64,000 nt of DNA from Rhizobiales bacterium dw_265 (GTDB lineage: Bacteria > Pseudomonadota > Alphaproteobacteria > Micropepsales > Micropepsaceae), in the NCBI GenBank assembly GCA_018449595.1, contig JAAVUU010000001.1:372001-436000 (forward strand), given 5' to 3'. The position numbers and the translations under genes are program-made. Of this stretch, positions 24,329 through 32,961 are shown one piece after another. Positions within the stretch are counted from its first letter, which is position 1; every line of letters begins with the position of its first letter. Under the pieces are notes generated by a model. That model was not told the DNA's origin. It saw only the letters and a program-made list of their open reading frames with translations, and did not search any database.

Positions 24329-25477
24329 ATGTCCGCAGAAACCCAGCGCCCCCAGGCAAGACTATGGAGCAAGCGGTTCACATATGACGACTGGATGGAA
24401 AGCCAGAACGTCCCGGTCCATCGCGGCTATTACATCGCCGACCTGCGCACCATCGAGCTGGCCTGGTGGGAACTCGGCCAATGCAACGCGGCGTTCATCC
24501 AACTGGTCGGCCAGGAAGGCGTGACCTCCACCCGGGTCATCGAAATACCGGCAGGCAAGAGCCTCAAGGTCAATTCCTTCGCCTTCGATGAGATCGGCTA
24601 TGCGCTCGACGGCCACGGCCTGACCACCCATATCCTGCCCGGCGGGGAAAAGCGCACGTTCGAATGGCAGCCGAGCAGCATGTTCATCATGCCGCGCCAC
24701 CAGGCTTACCAGTTGACCAACGCGGAAGGCAGCAAGCCGGTGCGGCTGATGTTTTTCAACTATCTGCCGATGGCCATGTCGGTCGTCCCGGATCCGGAAT
24801 TCTATTTCAACGGCCCCCCCCCGGGGCAGTACGGACAGACGCAAGACTTTTACGCCGAAGCCCGCATGGTGAAACCCAACGCGGTCGGCGACGGCGCCTA
24901 TCTGGGCAAGCGCGTCTACTGGTACGGCAACTTCTTCCCCAGCATGAAGGACTGGGACAAGATGGCGAGCAACGCCCACCGCGGCGCGGGCAGCACCAGC
25001 GTCTATTGCCAGTTCCCGGATACCGAACTGTCGGCGCACATGTCGGAATTCGCCGTCGGCACCTACAAGAAGGCACACCGCCACGGGCCTGGCCGCGCCA
25101 TCGTCATTCCCCGGGGTGAGGGCTATTCCATCATGTGGGAAGAAGGAAAAGACAAGGTCATCATTCCCTGGCAGGAAGCCAGCCTGTTCGTGCCGCCGGA
25201 TCGCTGGTTCCACCAGCACTTCAACATCGGCGACGTACCGGCCCGTTACCTCGCGATGCATCCACCGATGCAGTTCCACGGACATGCCGAGAAGGTCACC
25301 GACCGCGCCAAGGACCAGATCGAATATATCGACGAGGATCCCACGGTTCGCGAACGCTTTGAAGCCGAACTGGCGAAGCGCGGCCTGACATCGGGCCTCG
25401 ACCCGAAAGTCTATACCGAGCGCGATTTCGACTGGGCAAAATTCGCCACGGAGGTGCACGGCTCGGGCACGAACTGA
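24329..25477 (+). CDS. Bicupin protein 1, metal site in the C-terminal cupin
   Basis: 382 residues in two cupin domains. The N-terminal cupin (about 60-150) has no HxH pair. The C-terminal one (about 230-310) has His250-Arg-His252 after Tyr-Lys-Lys, Gly-Glu-Gly-Tyr-Ser and Trp-Phe-His295-Gln-His297, enough for a metal centre. Size and two-cupin layout recall gentisate dioxygenases, but there the N-terminal cupin holds the metal. It is related to the protein at 36363-37496. The gene is divergent from tctB across a regulon operator and followed by a receptor gene. A ring-cleavage, hydrolytic or isomerase role in the aromatic pathway is possible; none is proven. Confidence 0.72.
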   Translation: MSAETQRPQARLWSKRFTYDDWMESQNVPVHRGYYIADLRTIELAWWELGQCNAAFIQLVGQEGVTSTRVIEIPAGKSLKVNSFAFDEIGYALDGHGLTTHILPGGEKRTFEWQPSSMFIMPRHQAYQLTNAEGSKPVRLMFFNYLPMAMSVVPDPEFYFNGPPPGQYGQTQDFYAEARMVKPNAVGDGAYLGKRVYWYGNFFPSMKDWDKMASNAHRGAGSTSVYCQFPDTELSAHMSEFAVGTYKKAHRHGPGRAIVIPRGEGYSIMWEEGKDKVIIPWQEASLFVPPDRWFHQHFNIGDVPARYLAMHPPMQFHGHAEKVTDRAKDQIEYIDEDPTVRERFEAELAKRGLTSGLDPKVYTERDFDWAKFATEVHGSGTN

Positions 25478-25487
25478 TCGCCGGCAC

Positions 25488-25519
25488 GGTTCGCAGTCCA
25501 AAGCTGCGGACCTTTTTTT
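25488..25519 (+). terminator. Terminator/attenuator between bicupin 1 and the receptor gene
   Basis: A nine-pair stem (25488-25496 with 25504-25512, one G-U pair) and a seven-base loop are followed by seven T residues (25513-25519). The ribosome site GGAGGG of the receptor gene begins immediately after, at 25520, so read-through transcription or a hidden promoter must supply the receptor mRNA. Confidence 0.65.
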
Positions 25520-25530
25520 GGAGGGCTCGT

Positions 25531-27636
25531 ATGATGTTTTCTATTTTTTCTCATATGATCAGATATGCCCTGGGGTTCGCCGGCGTAGCCGCCCTGACGT
25601 GTCCTTTCTCGGGCGCGACGGCTGAGACGTCGGCCAATCAGACAGAGACCGTGGTCGTGACGGGCCGGGCCGTCGACATGACCGGAATCGCGGCATCCGC
25701 GAACCAGGGCGTAGTGAGCGCCGCCGACCTTGCGCAACGGCCTTTCCTGAGGCCCGGCGAGGTGGTGGAGGAGATACCGGGCGTCATCATCACCCAGCAT
25801 TCCGGCAGCGGCAAAGCCAACCAGTATTTCCTGCGCGGCTTCAACCTGGATCACGGCACCGATCTTTCGGTCAATCTCGACGATGTGCCGGTCAACATGC
25901 CCAGCCATGCCCATGGCCAGGGCTATGCCGACCTGAACTATCTGATCCCCGAACTGGTGGAACAGGTGGACTACAAGAAGGGCCCCTACTATGCCGACGT
26001 CGGCGACTTCGGCTCGGCGGGCGAGATCAATCTGCAATATTACCGCACCCTGCCCCAGGGCTTCATAAAGGCGGAAGGCGGGCAATATGGCTATGGCCGG
26101 ATCGTCGGGGCGGACAATGCCCGTATCGGCGACGGCAATCTCATCTATGCCGGTGCGTTCGAGCACAATGACGGCCCATGGGCGAAAGGCGACGACGAGC
26201 GCAAGCTGGACGGTATTTTGCGCTACACCACCGGCGATACCCGCGAAGGTCTGACCGTCACCGCCATGGCATATCACAATGTCTGGAATTCCACGGACCA
26301 GGTGCCCGATCGCGCCATAGCGGGCGGGATCGATCCCGTCGGGGCACCGGCGCCGCCGGCTGCGGACCTTATTCCGCGTTGGGGCGAGATCGATCCGTCG
26401 GACGGCGGCACGACCGGCCGCTACTCGCTCGATGCGGACTGGCACCTGAACGCAGGCGACAACCGACTTCATGTCACGGCATACGGCCTTTACTACAATC
26501 TCGCGCTGTTCTCAAATTTCACCTATTTCCTCAACGATCCGGTGCATGGCGACCAGATCGGCCAGAAGGACAACCGGTTCGTGCTCGGCGGCAAAATCGA
26601 AGACGGTTGGACCCAAAGTCTGTTCGGGCATGATTCCGACACCACCGTTGGTCTTCAGATCCGCAACGATGACATTCACAACGGTCTCTACCACACCGAA
26701 GACCGTGCCATTCTCGACGTGACGACGCTGAACGACATCACCGAAACGACAATCAGTCCCTACATCCAAACCGAAACACACTGGACACCCTGGCTGCGCA
26801 CGATCCTGGGCCTTCGCAGCGACGCCTATTTCTTCAATGTCGACAATCTGGCGGGCGGCAATTCCGGCAATGTCAGCTCAGCCGTCCTCAGCCCGAAAAT
26901 CAACGTCATCCTTGGGCCCTGGGACAAGACGGAATTCTATCTCGATTTCGGCCAAGGCTTTCACAGCAACGATGCCCGTGGCGTGGTGGCCGCCAGCGAC
27001 CCCGCCACGCCGCTTCCCCGTTCCACCGGCGCGGAGATCGGCGTGCGGACGACGCTCCTGCCCGGCCTGCGTAGCGAGGTTTCGCTCTGGATGCTGAACC
27101 TTCAATCCGAACTGGTATGGGCCGGTGACGAGGGCGGCAATGAACCGAGCGGGCCGACGCAGCGCTACGGCGTGGAACTGGCCAACTGGTATACGCCCAC
27201 GTCCTGGCTGACCATCGATGCCGATTATGCCTGGAGCCGCGCCTATTTCACGGACGCTGAAGTTGGCGGTGACCATGTGCCGGAAGCCTTGGCCATGACC
27301 TTCGATGGCGGCATAGCCGTCCACGACCTGGACGGCTGGGCAACCGGCTTTACCGCGGGCCTGCGTCTTCGTTACTTCGGTCCCCGCAGCCTGACCCAGG
27401 ATGATAGCGTCCGTTCCCAGGCGACCCCATTGTTCTACGGCGACCTGGGTTACCGCCTGGACGAGGCCTGGGCTGTGGGGCTGGAGGTCTTCAACATCTT
27501 CGACGCCAGAACGAGCGACATTGACTATTATTACACGTCACGGCTGCGCGGCGAACTGCTCGGCGGGATCGACGACATTCACACCCACCCCTCCGAGCCG
27601 CGAGAGTTCAGGGTGTCCTTGACCCGCATGATTTGA
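25531..27636 (+). CDS. TonB-dependent receptor of the aromatic locus
   Basis: 701 residues, typical of compact metal-chelate or small-molecule receptors. It has a signal peptide, Thr-Val-Val-Val-Thr-Gly as TonB-box region, a plug with Val-Val-Glu-Glu-Ile-Pro-Gly-Val and Tyr-Phe-Leu-Arg-Gly-Phe-Asn-Leu-Asp-His-Gly-Thr, and a barrel ending in Val-Ser-Leu-Thr-Arg-Met-Ile. Histidine-containing loops in the plug (Pro-Ser-His-Ala-His-Gly) could contact a metal. It follows bicupin 1 after an attenuator-like hairpin. Likely cargo is an aromatic acid or a metal complex needed by the pathway. Confidence 0.9.
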   Translation: MMFSIFSHMIRYALGFAGVAALTCPFSGATAETSANQTETVVVTGRAVDMTGIAASANQGVVSAADLAQRPFLRPGEVVEEIPGVIITQHSGSGKANQYFLRGFNLDHGTDLSVNLDDVPVNMPSHAHGQGYADLNYLIPELVEQVDYKKGPYYADVGDFGSAGEINLQYYRTLPQGFIKAEGGQYGYGRIVGADNARIGDGNLIYAGAFEHNDGPWAKGDDERKLDGILRYTTGDTREGLTVTAMAYHNVWNSTDQVPDRAIAGGIDPVGAPAPPAADLIPRWGEIDPSDGGTTGRYSLDADWHLNAGDNRLHVTAYGLYYNLALFSNFTYFLNDPVHGDQIGQKDNRFVLGGKIEDGWTQSLFGHDSDTTVGLQIRNDDIHNGLYHTEDRAILDVTTLNDITETTISPYIQTETHWTPWLRTILGLRSDAYFFNVDNLAGGNSGNVSSAVLSPKINVILGPWDKTEFYLDFGQGFHSNDARGVVAASDPATPLPRSTGAEIGVRTTLLPGLRSEVSLWMLNLQSELVWAGDEGGNEPSGPTQRYGVELANWYTPTSWLTIDADYAWSRAYFTDAEVGGDHVPEALAMTFDGGIAVHDLDGWATGFTAGLRLRYFGPRSLTQDDSVRSQATPLFYGDLGYRLDEAWAVGLEVFNIFDARTSDIDYYYTSRLRGELLGGIDDIHTHPSEPREFRVSLTRMI

Positions 27637-27713
27637 TTGTTTGGACGCGCCGCCGGAGCCGGCACGGCGGACAAGGCCCCGGCACCGGCACCGTAAGGCA
27701 GCATTTGAGGATA

Positions 27714-27769
27714 TTGAGATCACGGCGGTCCCCTGCTAGATTTGTGAGACAAATGTGCGATATTCGCAC
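27714..27769 (+). promoter_or_regulatory. Promoter and regulon operator of the ligJ operon
   Basis: TTGAGA (27714-27719) and TAGATT (27737-27742) are 17 bases apart. The operator GTGCG-ATATT-CGCAC at 27755-27769 lies just past the expected start point and is preceded by ACAAAT. A second small dyad, TTTGT-GAG-ACAAA, occupies 27741-27753. The ribosome site AGGGAGG follows at 27774-27780. Confidence 0.75.
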
Positions 27770-27794
27770 AATAAGGGAGGGTGGGCTTTCCGTT

Positions 27795-28832
27795 ATGATC
27801 ATCGACATTCACGGCCATTACACGACCGAACCGGCCGTGATGCACGCCTTCCGCGACAAGCAGCTGGCGGGCTTGACCGATGCGATGCGCCGTCCCCAGG
27901 GCAGCGAATTGGGAATCAGCGACGAGGAAATCGTCAAAAGCGTCCAGCCCCAGATCAAATTCCAAAAAGAGCGCGGCAGCGACCTGACGATCTTCTCGCC
28001 GCGCGCCGCGGGCATGGGCCACCATGTCGGCACGGAGGCGATCGGCCAGGAATGGTCTCGCCTGTCCAACGACATGATCCACCGTGTCTGCACGCTGTTG
28101 CCCGAGAATTTCGCCGCCGTCGGCCAGCTTCCGCAAGTGCCAGGGGTGTCACCCCGAAACTGTATCGGCGAGATGGAACGGCTTGCCGACCTGGGTTTCG
28201 TGGGCGTCAACCTCAATCCCGATCCGTCCGGCGGTTACTGGACCGATCCGCCTCTCACCGACCGCTATTGGTATCCGGTCTATGAAAAGCTGGTGGAACT
28301 GCGGATGCCGGCAATGATCCACGTCACCGGGTCCTGCAATCCAGCCTTTCACCATACCGGCGCGCATTACATCAACGCCGACACCACGGCCTTCATGCAG
28401 CTGCTCCAGGGCAACCTGTTCGGGGATTTTCCGGACCTCAAGTTCGTAATTCCGCATGGCGGAGGCGCCGTGCCGTATCACTGGGGCCGCTATCGCGGCC
28501 TCGCCATGATGCTCAAAAAGCCGTCACTGGCCCGGCATCTGATGAACAATGTGTTCTTCGATACCTGTGTCTATCATCTTCCGGGTATCGAGCTTCTGAC
28601 CACGGTGATCTCCGTCGAAAACATTCTGTTCGGCTCGGAGATGTTGGGAGCGGTGCGCGATATCGATCCCGAGACCGGACATCATTTCGATGACACCAGG
28701 CGCTATGTGGATCAGGTTTCGCGCCTGAATGAAGACGACCGGTACAAGATTTTCGAAGGAAATGCGCGCAAGGTCTATCCGCGCCTCGACCAGCAGCTTG
28801 CGGCGCGGGGCAAGCCCGCCCGCCCCATTTGA
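27795..28832 (+). CDS. ligJ: 4-oxalomesaconate hydratase-like metal-dependent hydrolase-fold enzyme (LigJ family)
   Basis: 345 residues of the amidohydrolase fold. Asp-Ile-His6-Gly-His8 at the N-terminus, Met-Ile-His-Val-Thr-Gly, Ile-Pro-His-Gly-Gly-Gly-Ala-Val-Pro-Tyr and Leu-Phe-Gly-Ser-Glu match the zinc ligands of LigJ, and Leu-Pro-Gln-Val-Pro-Gly and Tyr-Trp-Tyr-Pro-Val-Tyr-Glu-Lys also match the family. LigJ hydrates 4-oxalomesaconate in the protocatechuate 4,5-cleavage and gallate pathways. It heads an operon with an aldolase and a hydrolase and has its own operator and promoter. No LigAB-type ring-cleavage genes are in the window, so a related diacid could be the true substrate. Confidence 0.8.
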   Translation: MIIDIHGHYTTEPAVMHAFRDKQLAGLTDAMRRPQGSELGISDEEIVKSVQPQIKFQKERGSDLTIFSPRAAGMGHHVGTEAIGQEWSRLSNDMIHRVCTLLPENFAAVGQLPQVPGVSPRNCIGEMERLADLGFVGVNLNPDPSGGYWTDPPLTDRYWYPVYEKLVELRMPAMIHVTGSCNPAFHHTGAHYINADTTAFMQLLQGNLFGDFPDLKFVIPHGGGAVPYHWGRYRGLAMMLKKPSLARHLMNNVFFDTCVYHLPGIELLTTVISVENILFGSEMLGAVRDIDPETGHHFDDTRRYVDQVSRLNEDDRYKIFEGNARKVYPRLDQQLAARGKPARPI

Positions 28833-28845
28833 TCAGGAAATCCCC

Positions 28846-29706
28846 ATGTCGCTGCCCCGCCTGAATGGCCTGATCAAAGCCCTGGAAACCGGCAGGCATG
28901 CGTTTTCCTTGTTCGCGCCGATCGAACCGGACGTATCGATCGCGCTGCAACAGTCCAGGTATGACGGCGTCTGTTTCGAGGGCGAGCATCAGGGTTGGGA
29001 TATCAAGGGCCTGCGCGATAGCCTGCAGTTCCTGCTCAACCGGGGCCAGATCGCCCGTTCCGGATCGATGGCGCCGGCGATTACGCCGATCGCGCGCGTG
29101 CCGGCCAACGGCGTGGAGATGAATCAGTTCCTCGCCAAGCAGGCCCTTGACCTGGGCTGCTACGGCATCGTCTGGCCCCATATCTCCACGGTGGCCGAGG
29201 CCTACAATGCCGTCGCCGCCTGCCGCTATCCGCGCCTGAAGGACAAGCCGCTGTATGAGCCGGCGGGCATCCGCGGCGACGGGCCCTTCCAGGCGCAACG
29301 CTACTGGGGCGTGGAGCCCGACGAATATTACGCCCGTGCCGATGTCTGGCCTCTGGCGCCCCAAGGCGAGCTTCTGGTGGTCTTGCAGATTGAGGACACC
29401 GCCGGCATCGCCAACCTGCGCGACATGCTGAAGAATGTTCCCGGCATCGGGGTAATCCTGATCGGCCAGGGCGACCTGTCGCAGGAACTGGGTGTCCCCC
29501 GGCAAAGCGAACACAGGCTGGTGCTGGATGCGATGGCGGAGATCCGCGCCATCTGCGCAGAATTCAAGGTTCCGGTGGGCCATCCCAGTGTGCTTGCGGG
29601 CAATGCCGAGCGGGTGTTGTCGGAGGGATATCGCTGGCTGATGTGCCCCGCCCCGCGCAGCTTCGCAGCATTGGACAAATTGCGCGCCATGACGAACCGG
29701 AACTGA
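28846..29706 (+). CDS. HpcH/HpaI-family class II aldolase
   Basis: 286 residues. Conserved elements are Pro-Ile-Ala-Arg-Val-Pro (substrate Arg), Gln-Ile-Glu-Asp-Thr-Ala-Gly-Ile (metal Glu) and Ile-Gly-Gln-Gly-Asp-Leu-Ser (metal Asp). The family splits 4-hydroxy-2-oxo acids into pyruvate and an aldehyde or keto acid. Thirteen bases after ligJ, it is well placed to cleave 4-carboxy-4-hydroxy-2-oxoadipate, the LigJ product, in place of the usual LigK-type aldolase. That assignment is inference from position. The start at 28846 avoids overlap with ligJ. Confidence 0.82.
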   Translation: MSLPRLNGLIKALETGRHAFSLFAPIEPDVSIALQQSRYDGVCFEGEHQGWDIKGLRDSLQFLLNRGQIARSGSMAPAITPIARVPANGVEMNQFLAKQALDLGCYGIVWPHISTVAEAYNAVAACRYPRLKDKPLYEPAGIRGDGPFQAQRYWGVEPDEYYARADVWPLAPQGELLVVLQIEDTAGIANLRDMLKNVPGIGVILIGQGDLSQELGVPRQSEHRLVLDAMAEIRAICAEFKVPVGHPSVLAGNAERVLSEGYRWLMCPAPRSFAALDKLRAMTNRN

Positions 29707-29708
29707 CG

Positions 29709-30554
29709 ATGGCAACTGTACTTCTTGACGGCATCCGCACGCGCTACGAAGTGACCGGCGCGGGCCCGCCATTGCTTCTTTTCTCGCCAGGCGGATTCGA
29801 TGCGACAATCGAGAAATGGTCGACACTGGGCATTTACGCCAGGACAAGACCGCTGGAACATCTGAGCCGCAGTTTCACCTGCATCGCCTTCGACCGGCGG
29901 GAATGCGGCCAATCCGGCGGCCGCGTCGAGCGCGTGACCTGGGCAGGCTTCGCCCGCCAGGGCAAGGCATTGCTGGAGCATCTGGGTATCGAACGCGCCC
30001 ATCTGATGGGCGGCTGCATGGGCTGCTCGCCGGTGCTGGCATTCGCACTGCTCTATCCTCAAGCCACGAACCGCATGGTGCTGTACTGGCCGGTCGGCGG
30101 TCCCCGGTATCGCATCAGCACCCACCAGCGCTTCATCGACCATCTCGCATTCGTTCACGCCCATGGTCTGGAAGCGGTGGCGGAGATGGTGAAAGAGAGC
30201 GGCAAGCCCTTCGGTGGCGACCCCCGCGGCGGCCCTTGGGCATCGGTGATCAAGACCGATCCGGATTTCGCTGCCGCCTACGCCCGGCTGGATGTCAACC
30301 AGTACAAGCTGATCGTTACCGGCATGGTGCGCACCCTGTTCGACCGCGATACGGCGCCGGGCGCGGAGCCTGAAGACATGATGCGCTGCACCACGCCCGC
30401 GCTGATCATTCCCGGAAGCGACGCCTCCCATGCGACCTCGGCCGCACGTTATCTGGCGGAGTGCCTGGGCGGCGCCGAATACTGGGACATGCCGGCCGAC
30501 AGGCAGAGTGAAGACACCACGGCCGCACGTCTGCAGTCATTTCTGGCCGGTTGA
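29709..30554 (+). CDS. Alpha/beta hydrolase with Cys at the nucleophile position
   Basis: 281 residues, cytoplasmic. The strand-turn-helix that normally reads Gly-x-Ser-x-Gly is Gly102-Cys103-Met-Gly-Cys106 preceded by Met-Gly, so cysteine replaces serine as the likely nucleophile. An Asp in Ile-Ile-Pro-Gly-Ser-Asp could be the acid. The position where a C-terminal His would be expected is less clear. Dienelactone hydrolases use Cys in this fold, and the gene lies two bases after the aldolase in the ligJ operon, so action on a lactone or ring-cleavage intermediate is reasonable. Confidence 0.75.
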   Translation: MATVLLDGIRTRYEVTGAGPPLLLFSPGGFDATIEKWSTLGIYARTRPLEHLSRSFTCIAFDRRECGQSGGRVERVTWAGFARQGKALLEHLGIERAHLMGGCMGCSPVLAFALLYPQATNRMVLYWPVGGPRYRISTHQRFIDHLAFVHAHGLEAVAEMVKESGKPFGGDPRGGPWASVIKTDPDFAAAYARLDVNQYKLIVTGMVRTLFDRDTAPGAEPEDMMRCTTPALIIPGSDASHATSAARYLAECLGGAEYWDMPADRQSEDTTAARLQSFLAG

Positions 30555-31421
30555 TCAGACGGGATAGTACATCTCCGCGACGTCATAGACCTTGGGCGTG
30601 ATCTTCTGGTCGGCCGAAAATTGCATGCAACACTGCAGCGAGCCGGCATTCCCGGCAAAACCATAGGCGGGCGGCGGTTCCGCGCCATCGGCGATGGCGA
30701 TTTCCCGCGCCTTGTCGAACAGAGCCATCAGTTCCCCGGCCAGCCAGGGATGCTGGGCGACCAGGGCGATCCGGACGGTCAAGGTGTGGTTGATGGGATG
30801 GATGCCGCTACGGCGAATCCAATCCCGGGCGATAGCCTCCGCATCGGGGATCACCGGGCGGATGCCGGCCGGATCGACCACCCGCTCTCCCATAATGGCC
30901 GCGAACTCGCCCTGCAGCATCAGTTCCCGAAGCCCTGGCGGCGCGGTGTAACGCCGGGTGTTCGGCGGATCGACATATTCGGGCAAATGCGCGTCCTCCA
31001 TCGTGCCCCAGGTTATGCTGTCCAGGTCCACGCCATATTCCGTCGCCAACACGCCCCGCACCCACACGCCCGAGGTCTGGGCATAGGCACGCACGCCGAT
31101 GCTTCGTCCGTTCAGGTCGGAGGGCACCTGCACACCGCTCTGCACGGGGCAGACGAGATTGGTGTGCGGCAACCGGCTCCAGAGCGGAATCGCCAGCCCC
31201 CGGATGGGGCGCCCATAGTGATGGGCCAGCAGATGCGTCACCACCGCCATTTCCGAGACATCCAGGCTGTCGCCCCGCACCATCTCACGAAACGCCTTCG
31301 GCAGCGGATCGAAATCGACGAACTCGAACCTGAGGCGCGGCGAGGTCACACGGCCGTCCCGCAGCGGCTTGACATGATCGTGCTTTCCCAGGGCGGTACG
31401 CAGGTGCAATTGGTCTGCCAT
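30555..31421 (-). CDS. 4,5-dihydroxyphthalate decarboxylase-like protein (Pht5 family)
   Basis: 288 residues with a periplasmic-binding-protein fold but no signal peptide. Leu-Asp-Val-Ser-Glu-Met, Val-Trp-Val-Arg-Gly-Val-Leu-Ala-Thr-Glu-Tyr-Gly-Val and Ile-Gly-Val-Arg-Ala-Tyr match the Pht5/NMT1-like decarboxylase group. Pht5 converts 4,5-dihydroxyphthalate to protocatechuate, which would fit the phthalate-type Rieske oxygenase at 42-43 kb. Members of the group also have other or unknown activities. It is third in a minus-strand operon with an alcohol dehydrogenase and a small protein, and converges on the ligJ operon with no gap. Confidence 0.72.
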   Translation of the reverse strand: MADQLHLRTALGKHDHVKPLRDGRVTSPRLRFEFVDFDPLPKAFREMVRGDSLDVSEMAVVTHLLAHHYGRPIRGLAIPLWSRLPHTNLVCPVQSGVQVPSDLNGRSIGVRAYAQTSGVWVRGVLATEYGVDLDSITWGTMEDAHLPEYVDPPNTRRYTAPPGLRELMLQGEFAAIMGERVVDPAGIRPVIPDAEAIARDWIRRSGIHPINHTLTVRIALVAQHPWLAGELMALFDKAREIAIADGAEPPPAYGFAGNAGSLQCCMQFSADQKITPKVYDVAEMYYPV

Positions 31422-31434
31422 TGTCGGCCTCTCG

Positions 31435-31770
31435 CTATCCGCAGCAGTCGCAGAAGGGAAATTCATCCAGGATGAGCGCATCCCGCATCCACCATGGCGG
31501 CAGGTCAGCCAAGATCACCCGCGCCGCCGGCTTGAATATCCGATACTGGTGTTCGGCATCGTTGCCCGTCCAAAAGGTGATGCGCGTTTCGCGTGGCGGA
31601 AAGCCGATCTCGGTGGTCGCCATCTCCACAACCCGGATCGGCACCGATGGCTTGAGCCGGAAACGATCACGCGCGAGCGCCTCGATTCGGCCAACCGCTT
31701 CCGCCTGGGCCAAAACGGGCCGATGCCGGCAGTGCGGCCCATGCACATGACGGTGGGCACGCGCCGCCAT
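31435..31770 (-). CDS. Small Cys/His-containing protein of unknown function
   Basis: 111 residues. The N-terminus carries His-Val-His-Gly-Pro-His-Cys-Arg-His and the last residues are Cys-Asp-Cys-Cys-Gly, so the protein could bind a metal. The middle has Phe-Trp-Thr-Gly-Asn-Asp and Leu-Pro-Pro-Trp-Trp-Met. It starts three bases after the alcohol dehydrogenase stop and ends 13 bases before the decarboxylase-like gene, so it is an operon member. I do not recognise a characterised family. An accessory or metal-delivery role is a guess. Confidence 0.6.
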   Translation of the reverse strand: MAARAHRHVHGPHCRHRPVLAQAEAVGRIEALARDRFRLKPSVPIRVVEMATTEIGFPPRETRITFWTGNDAEHQYRIFKPAARVILADLPPWWMRDALILDEFPFCDCCG

Positions 31771-31773
31771 CGC

Positions 31774-32892
31774 CTATTCCCAGGGGATCAGCGAGGCGTG
31801 GATCACGCCCTTGAGGCCGCCTTCCAGGTTGCCGACCGAGCGGATCGCCAGATCGACGTCCTTGAGGCCGAAGCGGTGCGTGGTGACGAGCTCGAGCGGG
31901 AAGCGCTTGGAGGCAATCTGCTGCAGCGCCAGTTCGCAGGAGCGGAAGGAGTGCCCCCGCGCCGACTTCATGGTAATGTATTTCACCGCGATCTTGCCGA
32001 TGGGATAGTTGGGAAATTCCGGCATTTCGCCCTGGACAACCATGAGGCCGCCCTTGCGCTTCATCGCCTCCACCCCCAGCAGGACCGGCACCGTGCCGGC
32101 GCCGGCCGTGCAATCCAGCACGACGTCGACACCCTCACCGCCCGTGATTTCGCGGATGCGCGCCAGCGGGTCCTCCTTGTTCACGTCAATGACATAGTCG
32201 GCGCCCAGCTTCTTGGCGACTTCCAGTCTGGCGGCATCCTTGGACGTGCCCGTGACGATGATGAGCGAGGCACCGGCCTGCTTGCAAATCACGGTCTGGG
32301 ACAGCCCCTGCTGGCCGGGCCCCTGGATGAGCACGCGGCTGTTATAGCCGACGCCGCCATCGAACAGCGACCATTCCACGCCATTGGCCATCGGCGTCAC
32401 CAGCCCCGCCATCTCCGGCGTCACGCCCTTGGGCACATGGTGCAGCACAGAGTTCCACGGCAGATAGGCATATTGCGCAAATCCGCCCCACAGCGCAGTC
32501 GGTGGACGGTCAACGGGGGTATAGCCATAGCGAATGCCCTCGGGATTGGAACGCCAGTCGGTGGCCTCGCACAGCCGGTATTCGCCCTTGTGGCACCATT
32601 CGCACTTGCCACACATCACATAGTGCTCGAGGAAAACGAGATCGCCTTCCTTGAAGCCCTTCCGGCGGGTGAACTCGCGGCCCGCCCGTGCGATATATCC
32701 GATATTTTCGTGCCCCATGATCACCGGCTTGGTGGTGGGCGGGTGCATGTAGAATTTGACATCGGTGCCGCAGATGCCGGCGACATCCATCTTCAGCAAG
32801 GCGGAATCGTCCGATAATTCGGGCATGGGAAATTCCTGGAATTCCATCTTGCCCGGCGCGACCCGTACCGCCGCCAGCACTTTCTCAGTCAT
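31774..32892 (-). CDS. Zinc-dependent alcohol dehydrogenase (MDR family)
   Basis: 372 residues. Catalytic zinc ligands are Cys in Gly-Ile-Cys-Gly-Thr-Asp and His-Glu in Met-Gly-His-Glu. The structural zinc lobe Cys-Gly-Lys-Cys-Glu-Trp-Cys-x7-Cys is intact. The nucleotide site is Gly-Pro-Gly-Gln-Gln-Gly. It should oxidise an alcohol or diol with NAD(P). In this locus it may act on a dihydrodiol or a side-chain alcohol of the aromatic substrate. It opens the operon, with a TTGACA-N17-TAAATA promoter lying across the end of tctA and a regulon operator just downstream. Confidence 0.88.
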   Translation of the reverse strand: MTEKVLAAVRVAPGKMEFQEFPMPELSDDSALLKMDVAGICGTDVKFYMHPPTTKPVIMGHENIGYIARAGREFTRRKGFKEGDLVFLEHYVMCGKCEWCHKGEYRLCEATDWRSNPEGIRYGYTPVDRPPTALWGGFAQYAYLPWNSVLHHVPKGVTPEMAGLVTPMANGVEWSLFDGGVGYNSRVLIQGPGQQGLSQTVICKQAGASLIIVTGTSKDAARLEVAKKLGADYVIDVNKEDPLARIREITGGEGVDVVLDCTAGAGTVPVLLGVEAMKRKGGLMVVQGEMPEFPNYPIGKIAVKYITMKSARGHSFRSCELALQQIASKRFPLELVTTHRFGLKDVDLAIRSVGNLEGGLKGVIHASLIPWE

Positions 32893-32905
32893 GAGACACC
32901 CTGAT

Positions 32906-32961
32906 GTTCACTATGCGCACAATTGTATCAGATATTTACGTCCGCCTGATCGGCCTGTCAA
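32906..32961 (-). promoter_or_regulatory. Promoter and operator of the alcohol dehydrogenase operon
   Basis: On the minus strand TTGACA (32956-32961) and TAAATA (32933-32938) are 17 bases apart, overlapping the last codons of tctA. The operator reads GTGCG-CATAG-TGAAC (32920-32906): one perfect half and one weak half, preceded by ACAATT. Confidence 0.65.
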
